Shown here: piece after piece, positions 1 through 5,412 of the stretch
Position numbering within the stretch: the stretch's first letter is position 1
How the letters are laid out: every line of letters starts with the position of its first letter
Assembly: GCA_003695215.1 (NCBI GenBank)
Contig: RFIM01000203.1
Coordinates: forward strand, 1-10,087
Origin: Chloroflexota bacterium
Lineage (GTDB): Bacteria > Chloroflexota > Anaerolineae > Aggregatilineales > UBA2796
Length of the DNA: 10,087 nt
Direction: 5' to 3'
Translations under genes and position numbers: made by a program
The notes under the pieces: generated by a model
Told to the model about the DNA's origin: nothing
What the model saw: the letters and a program-made list of their open reading frames with translations, nothing else
Databases searched by the model: none

Positions 1-402
1 GCCTTCGCCCTGATCATGTTCGGCACTAACGACCTGAAGTCGTTGACGCCCTCGCAGTTCGATTTTTACCTGCGCCGCGTCCTGGTCGAGACGGTCAACC
101 GCGGCATCATCCCGTTAGTGAGCACCTTCCCTAATCAGCCTGGCTTCGTCGAGCAGTCTATCTTCTACAATCGCATTGTAGCGCGCGCCGCTGCCGACTA
201 TAATTTGCCCTTGATCAACATATGGCGCGCCTTTGAACCCTTGCCCTTTCAAGGCATTGATCCCAAAGAACCGACGCATATGACCAAGCCTGAAGACGGC
301 GATGTGGCCTCGTTCGCGCCTGAAGCGCTGCTGGCAGGTCACAATCTGCACAATCTGCTGACCTTACAAGCGCTTGAGGCGCTGCTGGCGCTGCTGGAAT
401 GA
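1..402 (+). CDS. SGNH/GDSL-family hydrolase, 3' part only
   Basis: The frame is open from the first base (A-F-A-L-I-M-F-G-T-N-D), so this is the C-terminal part of a gene that begins before the window; the ATG at 16 is internal. The opening strand followed by G-T-N-D matches SGNH block III (GxND), whose Asn helps form the oxyanion hole. Near the end, E-P-T-H-M sits where the block V D-x-x-H catalytic pair is expected. I take this His as the catalytic base, with Glu at the usual Asp position. The C-terminal helix N-L-H-N-L-L-T-L-Q-A-L is typical of a group of SGNH hydrolases in Chloroflexota. The nucleophile Ser block (GDS) lies outside the window. The family hydrolyses esters, often of carbohydrates or lipids; the substrate cannot be told. 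The family call is fairly safe, the catalytic assignment less so. Confidence 0.72.
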   Translation, partial: AFALIMFGTNDLKSLTPSQFDFYLRRVLVETVNRGIIPLVSTFPNQPGFVEQSIFYNRIVARAAADYNLPLINIWRAFEPLPFQGIDPKEPTHMTKPEDGDVASFAPEALLAGHNLHNLLTLQALEALLALLE

Positions 403-412
403 GCGCCTTCGC

Positions 413-435
413 CAATCTGCACAATGCAGAAGTTG
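413..435 (+). other. small hairpin after the SGNH hydrolase gene
   Basis: TCTGCA (416-421) and TGCAGA (425-430) form a perfect 6-bp stem around a CAA loop. A further CAA/TTG pairing (413-415 with 433-435) is possible across a two-base bulge. No T-tract follows directly, so it is not a classical intrinsic terminator. It could slow or process the hydrolase transcript before the next promoter. Confidence 0.3.
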
Positions 436-453
436 GTCAGCCTAGGTTACAAT
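425..453 (+). promoter_or_regulatory. candidate promoter for the STAS gene
   Basis: TACAAT (448-453) is a 5/6 match to the sigma-70 -10 box. The hexamer 17 bp upstream, TGCAGA (425-430), matches TTGACA poorly and overlaps the small hairpin. Transcription would start near 460, leaving about 34 bases before the TTG start. The -10 box is credible and the -35 box is weak. Confidence 0.3.
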
Positions 454-481
454 CTTTTGGGCAAGAATGAATGGTTAACAC

Positions 482-487
482 AGGAGG
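482..487 (+). promoter_or_regulatory. ribosome binding site that fixes the TTG start
   Basis: A perfect AGGAGG lies 6 bases upstream of the TTG at 494. It is the strongest Shine-Dalgarno sequence in the window and is the reason for accepting a TTG start. The ATG at 471 is in another frame. Confidence 0.75.
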
Positions 488-493
488 CAGAAG

Positions 494-1078
494 TTGGCAC
501 AACCACCAGTGGGCGTACGATATAAAGACGCGCTCGGCTACATTGACTTTCCGCGTGATGTGACGGCGCAAACACGCGAGAACGCCTACGCCGCGTATAA
601 CCAACTGGCTGTGCAGCGCGTGCAGGCAATTGGCTTCAACTTTAGCGCCACGGACTACTTGAACAGCGCCGGGATCGGTTTGATCATCAGTTTGGTGGAA
701 GACGCTAACGCAGCAGGCCGCAAAGTCTTCGCCTATGGCTTGAACTCTCACAATCGCAAGCTCTTCCGCATGGTCGGCCTGACCGAGCGCCTGACGCTTG
801 TGGCCGACGAGGCTGAGATGCAGGCGAAGTTAGCGCCGCCTGCTGAGCCGCAGGCCGCGCCTGCGCCTATGGCTGAGCAAAAAACGCCGAGCGAAGCGGT
901 CGCTGAGCCCGCGCCTGCCCAAGCTGAGCCGCAGGCCGCGCCTGCGCCTGTGGCTGAGCAGAAGCCGCCAACCGAAGCAGTCATTGAGCCTGCACCTGCG
1001 CCATCCGAAGCCCGCGCTGAGCCATCCGCTCAGGTTGTGCCGCCCGCAGAGCAGGCGAACCCTAAGGCTGAGGCTTAG
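494..1078 (+). CDS. STAS-domain protein (anti-sigma factor antagonist-like) with repetitive Ala/Pro/Glu tail
   Basis: Residues about 5-112 form a STAS domain of the SpoIIAA/RsbV type, small cytoplasmic switch proteins that bind anti-sigma factor kinases. The core Y-L-N-S-A-G-I-G (55-62) corresponds to the D-S-x-G phosphorylation loop. Ser58 is at the phospho-acceptor position, while the usual Asp is Asn57 and the next Ser is Ala59. The following helix and G-L-N-S-H-N-R-K-L-F-R-M-V-G-L also fit the family. Residues 113-194 are low-complexity Ala, Pro, Glu and Gln, with a 27-residue unit present twice (117-143 and 144-170). The SpoIIAA type is about 110-120 aa, so the tail is an addition, probably disordered. 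The TTG start is set by a perfect AGGAGG. The stop overlaps the next gene's GTG by one base (TAGTG), implying coupled translation. No anti-sigma kinase or sigma factor gene is seen nearby, so the partner is unknown. Confidence 0.82.
   Translation: MAQPPVGVRYKDALGYIDFPRDVTAQTRENAYAAYNQLAVQRVQAIGFNFSATDYLNSAGIGLIISLVEDANAAGRKVFAYGLNSHNRKLFRMVGLTERLTLVADEAEMQAKLAPPAEPQAAPAPMAEQKTPSEAVAEPAPAQAEPQAAPAPVAEQKPPTEAVIEPAPAPSEARAEPSAQVVPPAEQANPKAEA
842..1003 (+). repeat. two-copy 81-bp in-frame tandem repeat
   Basis: Two adjacent 81-bp units (842-922 and 923-1003) encode the 27-residue units A-E-P-Q-A-A-P-A-P-x-A-E-Q-K-x-P-x-E-A-V-x-E-P-A-P-A-x. The first stretch of each unit is nearly identical at the DNA level, and divergence rises towards the end. 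Since 81 is a multiple of three, a unit could be gained or lost without shifting the frame. Confidence 0.85.
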
Positions 1079-1404
1079 TGCAGAGCCGTTCGAGTTACCA
1101 CATTCTCTACGTGCCGCCTGAGCTGAGCGCCGAATGGCTGCTTGTGGCAGCGCGCCGCTACTGGCAGGAGTTCCGCCCGATTGTCTTGAGCGCGCCTGAG
1201 CTGTTGACGCTCTTGCCTGGCCGCGCTGCTTTAAACGTGACTGTCATAGCGCGCCGCGACTTCGCCACAGCCTTGCTGGACGATCTGCGCAGGCGCGTGC
1301 CGCGCGCGCGCTTCGATCCGCTAGTCTACGATACATACCATGAGTTGCAAATGACACTGGATGGACGCGCTGCTTTGCGCCAGCGTTTTGGCACGCCTGA
1401 ATAG
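1078..1404 (+). CDS. hypothetical protein, 108 aa, between STAS and MoxR genes
   Basis: I do not recognise this family. The GTG start overlaps the last base of the STAS stop codon, and GAGG (1070-1073) lies 4 bases upstream, so it is probably translated by coupling. The sequence suggests a small soluble alpha/beta protein. It has a strand (Y-H-I-L-Y-V-P, 7-13), a long helix (17-32), a strand (P-I-V-L-S, 34-38), another strand (N-V-T-V-I-A-R, 53-59), a helix rich in Asp and Arg (61-74), and a C-terminal segment D-P-L-V-Y-D-T-Y-H-E-L (80-90). There is no signal peptide, membrane segment, Cys cluster or recognisable nucleotide motif. The ATPase start follows after 15 bases, so it sits mid-operon. 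Tight packing and a sensible predicted fold argue that it is real; the function is unknown. Confidence 0.68.
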   Translation: MQSRSSYHILYVPPELSAEWLLVAARRYWQEFRPIVLSAPELLTLLPGRAALNVTVIARRDFATALLDDLRRRVPRARFDPLVYDTYHELQMTLDGRAALRQRFGTPE

Positions 1405-1419
1405 TTTGAGAACACGACT

Positions 1420-2511
1420 ATGCCTGAGCTACCGAATGCCATTTTGCGCCAACATGCCGAACAGCAGTATGCCGAAGAACTTGCGGCGCTTGCCCAGATC
1501 GATACGCGCCCGCGCCCGCCCAATTGGCGCCTCTCGCCGTGGGCCGTGGCGACCTACATCCTAGGCGGCACCTTGCCTAATGGCTTCACCATCACGCCTA
1601 AATACATCGGGCAACGCCGCCTGGTCGAGGCGGCTATCGCCACGCTGACGACTGATCGTGCCTTGCTGCTGTTGGGCGTGCCAGGCACAGCCAAAACCTG
1701 GCTCTCAGAGCATCTGGCAGCTGCTATCGCCAATGATTCGACCTTGCTGATTCAAGGCACGGCCGGCACCTCAGAAGAGAGCATCCGCTATGGCTGGAAC
1801 TACGCGCGTCTGCTGGCAGAAGGCCCATCTATGGCGGCGCTTGTGGCCAGCCCGCTGATGCGCGCCATGGCGGAAGGCAAGATCGCCCGCATAGAAGAGC
1901 TGACGCGTATTCCTTCAGATGTGCAGGACTCGCTTATCACCATTCTCTCCGAAAAGACCTTGCCGATCCCAGAGCTGAACGCTGAGGTGCAGGCGATCAA
2001 AGGCTTCAACGTGATCGCCACGGCCAACGACCGCGATCGCGGCGTGAACGATCTCTCAGCGGCGCTCAAACGCCGTTTCAATACCATCGTCCTGCCTTTG
2101 CCTGAGACGGAAGAGGAAGAAGTGCGCATCGTGCGCACTCGCATCGAAGAGATCGGCCGCGCGCTGGAGTTGCCCGCCGAGCCGCCTGCCTTGCTGGAGA
2201 TACAGCGCGTAGTCACCATCTTCCGCGAGCTACGCAACGGCCTCACTGCTGATGGCAAGACCAAGCTCAAAACGCCCAGCAGCACGCTCAGCACGGCTGA
2301 GGCGATCTCAGTCATCACTAACGGCATGGCAATGGCGGCTCACTTCGGCGATGGCACAGTGCGCGCCGACGATCTGGCAGGCGGCATGCTCGGCGCTATT
2401 ATCAAAGACCCTGTGCAAGATCGCGTGGTCTGGCTTGAGTATCTGGAAACAGTCGTGAAGACGCGCCCTAAGTGGGACGATCTTTACCGCGCCTGCCGCG
2501 CCCTGCTCTGA
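1420..2511 (+). CDS. MoxR-like AAA ATPase
   Basis: This is a 363-aa AAA ATPase of the MoxR/AAA_5 group; such proteins act as chaperones that remodel or load cofactors into partners, usually with a VWA-domain protein. Walker A is G-V-P-G-T-A-K-T (86-93). The Walker B region reads K-I-A-R-I-E-E-L (154-161), with Glu-Glu in place of the usual Asp-Glu. Sensor 1 is A-T-A-N-D (200-204) and the arginine-finger region is L-K-R-R-F (216-220). Between Walker A and B is the T-A-G-T-S-E-E segment. An N-terminal extension of about 60 residues (P-P-N-W-x-L-S-P-W-A-V) and the C-terminal lid resemble the subgroup commonly encoded with DUF5682, DUF5691 and VWA genes. None of those is adjacent here. The ATG follows the 108-aa gene by 15 bases with only a weak ribosome binding site, so it is probably read as part of the operon. 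The next gene downstream starts from its own promoter. Confidence 0.88.
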   Translation: MPELPNAILRQHAEQQYAEELAALAQIDTRPRPPNWRLSPWAVATYILGGTLPNGFTITPKYIGQRRLVEAAIATLTTDRALLLLGVPGTAKTWLSEHLAAAIANDSTLLIQGTAGTSEESIRYGWNYARLLAEGPSMAALVASPLMRAMAEGKIARIEELTRIPSDVQDSLITILSEKTLPIPELNAEVQAIKGFNVIATANDRDRGVNDLSAALKRRFNTIVLPLPETEEEEVRIVRTRIEEIGRALELPAEPPALLEIQRVVTIFRELRNGLTADGKTKLKTPSSTLSTAEAISVITNGMAMAAHFGDGTVRADDLAGGMLGAIIKDPVQDRVVWLEYLETVVKTRPKWDDLYRACRALL

Positions 2512-2517
2512 CGAAAA

Positions 2518-2561
2518 TTCACACAAGTTTCACAACTTGCCCGCTCAAGCTACTCTATACT
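2518..2561 (+). promoter_or_regulatory. candidate promoter with Pho-box-like direct repeats
   Basis: TTCACAC (2518-2524) and TTCACAA (2529-2535) are direct repeats with an 11-bp period, i.e. two 7-bp units separated by 4 bp. This is the layout bound by OmpR/PhoB-class regulators. TATACT (2556-2561) is a 5/6 match to a -10 box, giving a start near 2568. There is no good -35 box at 16-18 bp, which fits an activator-dependent promoter. The adjoining gene encodes an OmpR-class regulator, so self-regulation is possible. Confidence 0.4.
2524..2539. repeat. 6-bp inverted repeat CAAGTT/AACTTG
   Basis: CAAGTT (2524-2529) and AACTTG (2534-2539) are separated by TCAC. The stem is A+T-rich and no T-run follows, so it is a poor terminator for the ATPase gene. 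It overlaps the TTCACA direct repeats and may be part of the same control site. Confidence 0.4.
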
Positions 2562-2635
2562 TAGGCAAGATCGGCGTGCGTATGTGCCACGTTAGATTTT
2601 GCCAATACGCCTAGCACTCATGGAAGCTGAAAGCC

Positions 2636-3331
2636 ATGTCGGCAATTTTGATCCTGAGCAGAGATCGCGGCACTCAGAGGACATTGCGGGAAGCCGTCTC
2701 AGGCGAGGATTACCGCCATTACGATATCGCCTTCGCAGAGACACTTGAAGGACTCACGGATCAGCTGCACCATCATGATTGTGCGCTGATCGTGCTTGAC
2801 CTTGCCAGCTTCTCCGATCACTCTGAGTTGTTGTGCCGCCGCGTGCGCAACATGCCACGCGCACTGCAGGCAGCGCTGTTATGCATCGTGAACGGCGGCG
2901 CGCAAGCTGTGGCGCGCGCGCTCGATCAAGGTGCCGATGACTGCCTGCGCAAAGCGACGCTCAACAGCCGCGAGCTAGCAGCGCGCGTCCGTGCGCTCCT
3001 GCGGCGCTATCAGCGTTTAGCTAACACAGCGCCCTTGATTCTCTACATGGACGAGCGCACGATCAAGCTGAATGGACGCTCTATTGAGCTGACGCCGACT
3101 GAATTTCAGCTGCTCGCGGTGCTGAGCGAGCAGCCAGGCACGTATTTGAGCGCTGCTGAGCTGCTCGAGCGCGTCTGGAATCGTCCCAATGGCAGTGGCG
3201 ATCCTGCGCTAGTGCGCAATCACATGCGCAACTTGCGCCGCAAGCTGGAGAGCGATCCTCAGCGCCCGCGCCTACTGACTTCTGTGCACGGGCGCGGCTA
3301 CGCCCTGAGCGTGGATGCAAAGCGCCGCTGA
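2636..3331 (+). CDS. OmpR/PhoB-type response regulator with atypical receiver
   Basis: This 231-aa protein has an N-terminal receiver domain (about 3-122) and a C-terminal winged-helix DNA-binding domain (about 134-224; E-L-T-P-T-E-F-Q-L-L, then R-N-H-M-R-N-L-R-R-K-L and H-G-R-G-Y-A-L). It is a DNA-binding transcription regulator. The phospho-acceptor Asp55 (I-V-L-D-L) and Lys106 (C-L-R-K-A) are kept. The acidic pocket has one Asp (D10) instead of a pair, the Thr/Ser switch residue is Asn86, and the Pro after Lys106 is Ala. This points to altered or phosphorylation-independent signalling. No histidine kinase gene is nearby. The ATG at 2636 has GGAAG (2622-2626) 9 bases upstream; the ATG at 2620 is out of frame. 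The 3' end overlaps the opposing glycosyltransferase gene by 34 bp. Confidence 0.87.
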   Translation: MSAILILSRDRGTQRTLREAVSGEDYRHYDIAFAETLEGLTDQLHHHDCALIVLDLASFSDHSELLCRRVRNMPRALQAALLCIVNGGAQAVARALDQGADDCLRKATLNSRELAARVRALLRRYQRLANTAPLILYMDERTIKLNGRSIELTPTEFQLLAVLSEQPGTYLSAAELLERVWNRPNGSGDPALVRNHMRNLRRKLESDPQRPRLLTSVHGRGYALSVDAKRR

Positions 3332-4437
3332 GCATAAGCTGCTTCGATGAAAGCGCGCAGCTCGCGTTGGAAGACTGTGCGATCGAAGCGCAGCGCCTGC
3401 TGACGGATCTTCTGGCTATCCAAAGTGCGCGCCATACCCGATTCCTCAAACTGCTTGAGCGTCGCTACAAGCGACTCGACTGTTGGCGCATCGAAGAACA
3501 AGCCCGTCTCGCCTTCGCGCACTGTATCTAGCGTGCCGCCGCCACGGAAGGCGATCACTGGCCTGCCTGCGGCCTGCGCCTGAACAGGCGCGATGCCGAA
3601 ATCCTCCAGGCCAGGGAAGATCAGCGCCTTGCAGCGCGCCATGAGCTGTGGCACCTCAGATTCTGGCACGTAGCCCAAGAATTTGACCGTCTCGCCTGCC
3701 ATGCGCTCAAGGCGCTCGCGGTCGCGCCCGCTGCCACCGACCAGCAGCGGCAAGCCGAGCCGCGTGCAGGCTTGCACAGCCAAATCCACGCGCTTGTATG
3801 GCACAAGCCGCGAGAGAACCAGGTAGTAGTTGCCAAGGGCGCTGTGCGGCACAGGCGTGAAGCGCTCCGTTGCCACAGGCGGAAAGATGATGGTCGAATC
3901 GCGCTTATAAAATGCCTTGATGCGCGCCTGTATCTCAGTGGAGATGGCGATGAAATGATCGACGCGCTGCGCAGCCGCATAATCCCAGCGCCGCAAAGCG
4001 CCGATCAGCGGGCGCAGCGCCGTCTTGAGCGCGCCGCCAAGATTCTCACGCGCCACATAGCTCTCATATTGCCACAGGTAGCGCGTCGGCGCCAAGCAAT
4101 AGCAGATGTGCAGCGCGCGTCGAGCGCCACGCTGCGTGCGCACGCCATGGCAGAAGCCGCTTTTGTTGCTCAGCACCACATCATAGCTTGAGAGGTCGAG
4201 TGCGCCGAAAGCGAGTGGATACAACGGCAGGTAGCGCTGATGTTGCTGATGTATCTGCGGCAGGCGATCCGTCCAAAGCGTGCGAATCGGCCATTGTTGC
4301 CAAGCGGCGGGCATTTTCTCGCGCCAATACAAGCTGGTGTAGATGGGCGCCTGCGGGAACATGCTGACCAGCTCGGTCAGCACGTCTTCAGCGCCGCCAA
4401 CTTGATTCAGCCAGTCGTGAACAAGCGCAATTCGCAT
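3298..4437 (-). CDS. glycosyltransferase family 4 (GT-B fold), mannosyltransferase-like
   Basis: This 379-aa cytoplasmic or membrane-associated GT-B enzyme resembles WbaZ-type sugar transferases of O-antigen or exopolysaccharide assembly. The N-terminal domain starts with M-R-I-A-L-V-H-D-W-L and the Gly-rich acceptor loop V-G-G-A-E (13-17). The donor-binding C-terminal domain starts at about 204 (Y-Y-L-V-L-S-R-L-V-P-Y-K-R-V-D-L-A). It continues with G-G-S-G-R-D (234-239), V-K-F-L-G-Y-V-P (251-258) and F-P-G-L-E-D-F-G-I-A-P-V (274-285). The usual E-x7-E donor-ribose motif is E278-x7-Q286, so the second Glu has become Gln (codon CAG). G-R-P-V-I-A-F-R-G-G-G follows normally. Length is normal for the family. 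It lies 21 bases downstream of the AmaP-like gene on the same strand, probably in one transcript, and its 3' end overlaps the response regulator gene. The sugar and acceptor cannot be told. Confidence 0.88.
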   Translation of the reverse strand: MRIALVHDWLNQVGGAEDVLTELVSMFPQAPIYTSLYWREKMPAAWQQWPIRTLWTDRLPQIHQQHQRYLPLYPLAFGALDLSSYDVVLSNKSGFCHGVRTQRGARRALHICYCLAPTRYLWQYESYVARENLGGALKTALRPLIGALRRWDYAAAQRVDHFIAISTEIQARIKAFYKRDSTIIFPPVATERFTPVPHSALGNYYLVLSRLVPYKRVDLAVQACTRLGLPLLVGGSGRDRERLERMAGETVKFLGYVPESEVPQLMARCKALIFPGLEDFGIAPVQAQAAGRPVIAFRGGGTLDTVREGETGLFFDAPTVESLVATLKQFEESGMARTLDSQKIRQQALRFDRTVFQRELRAFIEAAYAQRRFASTLRA

Positions 4438-4458
4438 CAGCAGGTGCCATGCTCCTGG

Positions 4459-5304
4459 CTAAGCCTCAGCATCAGGCTCATCAGGCTCAGGGCGTCTGCC
4501 AAAAACGCTCCAAAAACCGCTGGCACGGCGCGGCGCTTCATCGTCGGATTGAGAAGGCGCGGCGGGCTCATTGTCAATCTCATTGCGCCTGAGGGCACTA
4601 AAAATGCTGCTTGTGGGGCGCATCGGCATTTCGCTATTCGATGAAGCGGGCGGCGTTGTGGGCCTTGGATTGCTTGACGGCCTGCCAAGAATGTTAGGAA
4701 GATGCGAGTCTGAAGATGATTCACTGCGGCGCGAAAAAGCTGCCGCTAAGGGCGGGCGCGGCGCTTTTGTCAGAGTGCGTCCGCTGCGCAAGGGCGGCAG
4801 CGAGGCGTAGATGATCGGCTCAGCGCCAAGCTTGATATGCAGGCGCTTTGCCATCTCGCGAATCGCCACGCGCAGCTCGGCGTGTTTTCGTTGCAGCAGC
4901 AAGATATTGTCGACACGAGCGCGCAGCGAAATGTGCGCATCGCCATTCACAGCTCGGACTTCCACTTCGCTGCACTTCACCTGCTGCACCTTTGACGTGG
5001 CGATGAAGACCTGATCGCAGACAGAGGCCGCATCCAGGAAGAGCACGCCTCTGCCGCGCCGTACACGCACCTGATCGCTGCTCAGCTGTGGGTCAACGCT
5101 ATCAAGGTATTCATTCAGAGCGAAAAGGGCAAAAAGCAGAGCGCCGAAGAGCAGCGTGGCCAGATTCAAAGCTGTCTCAGGCGACTCAACACGCGCCTGG
5201 AAGAACTCGAGCAAGCCGCCTGCCAAGAACCAACGCGCTATTAGTGTGCCGATCAGTGCTGCGATGAAGGCAGTGCCCAGATTGACGAAATGTTTACGCC
5301 ACAT
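4459..5304 (-). CDS. AmaP-like membrane protein with long disordered C-terminal tail
   Basis: Residues about 9-29 and 45-64 are two hydrophobic helices, making a short N-terminal membrane hairpin. They are followed by an alpha/beta domain (about 76-170) with V-R-V-R-R-G-R-G-V-L-F-L-D, S-L-R-A-R-V and a helix L-L-L-Q-R-K-H-A-E-L-R-V-A-I-R-E-M-A-K-R. This matches the layout of AmaP, the alkaline-shock membrane anchor that binds Asp23/Gls24-family proteins. Residues about 171-281 are rich in Ser, Pro, Arg and acidic residues, probably disordered, and are not part of typical AmaP, which is about 180 aa. No Asp23/Gls24 gene is in the window. The ATG has AGGAG (5315-5319, minus strand) 10 bases upstream and a strong promoter further up. 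The family call is my inference from architecture; a generic membrane protein is the alternative. Confidence 0.62.
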   Translation of the reverse strand: MWRKHFVNLGTAFIAALIGTLIARWFLAGGLLEFFQARVESPETALNLATLLFGALLFALFALNEYLDSVDPQLSSDQVRVRRGRGVLFLDAASVCDQVFIATSKVQQVKCSEVEVRAVNGDAHISLRARVDNILLLQRKHAELRVAIREMAKRLHIKLGAEPIIYASLPPLRSGRTLTKAPRPPLAAAFSRRSESSSDSHLPNILGRPSSNPRPTTPPASSNSEMPMRPTSSIFSALRRNEIDNEPAAPSQSDDEAPRRASGFWSVFGRRPEPDEPDAEA

Positions 5305-5314
5305 GCTGCTCGCT

Positions 5315-5319
5315 CTCCT
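5315..5319 (-). promoter_or_regulatory. ribosome binding site of the AmaP-like gene
   Basis: AGGAG on the minus strand lies 10 bases before the ATG at 5304, and supports that start. Confidence 0.5.
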
Positions 5320-5339
5320 ATCGTTTTGTGATTGGGCGG

Positions 5340-5367
5340 ATTATAGCATAGAGCGGGCGCTTGTGAA
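5340..5367 (-). promoter_or_regulatory. strong sigma-70-type promoter for the AmaP-like/glycosyltransferase pair
   Basis: On the minus strand, TTCACA (5362-5367) is a 5/6 match to the -35 box. A 16-bp spacer separates it from a perfect TATAAT (5340-5345), preceded by TGC as in extended -10 promoters. Transcription would start near 5333, giving a leader of about 28 bases that contains the AGGAG. This is the best promoter in the window. It implies that the pair can be expressed independently of the DUF6159-like gene upstream. Confidence 0.72.
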
Positions 5368-5412
5368 TATGCGCCTCAGCGTGCTGATGTGGCCTGTGGG
5401 CGCAAAGCTCGT

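Noticed and set aside
748..984. Minus-strand Ala/Gly/Ser-rich reading frame inside the STAS gene
   Set aside because: It is the shadow of the repetitive Ala/Pro/Glu tail; composition is low-complexity and there is no ribosome binding site or family match.
842..1003. CRISPR-like or mobile repeat
   Set aside because: Only two contiguous in-frame copies without spacers; it is a protein-coding tandem duplication.
1800..2327. Long minus-strand frame (175 aa) opposite the MoxR-like gene
   Set aside because: Ser/Arg-rich antisense translation of a well-conserved ATPase, with no recognisable domain.
2524..2539. Intrinsic terminator for the MoxR-like gene
   Set aside because: The stem is only 6 bp, A+T-rich and not followed by a T-run; it overlaps direct repeats better explained as a regulator site.
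3772..4191. Plus-strand frame opposite the glycosyltransferase gene
   Set aside because: The opposite strand encodes clear GT4 motifs throughout; this frame has no motif or start signal.
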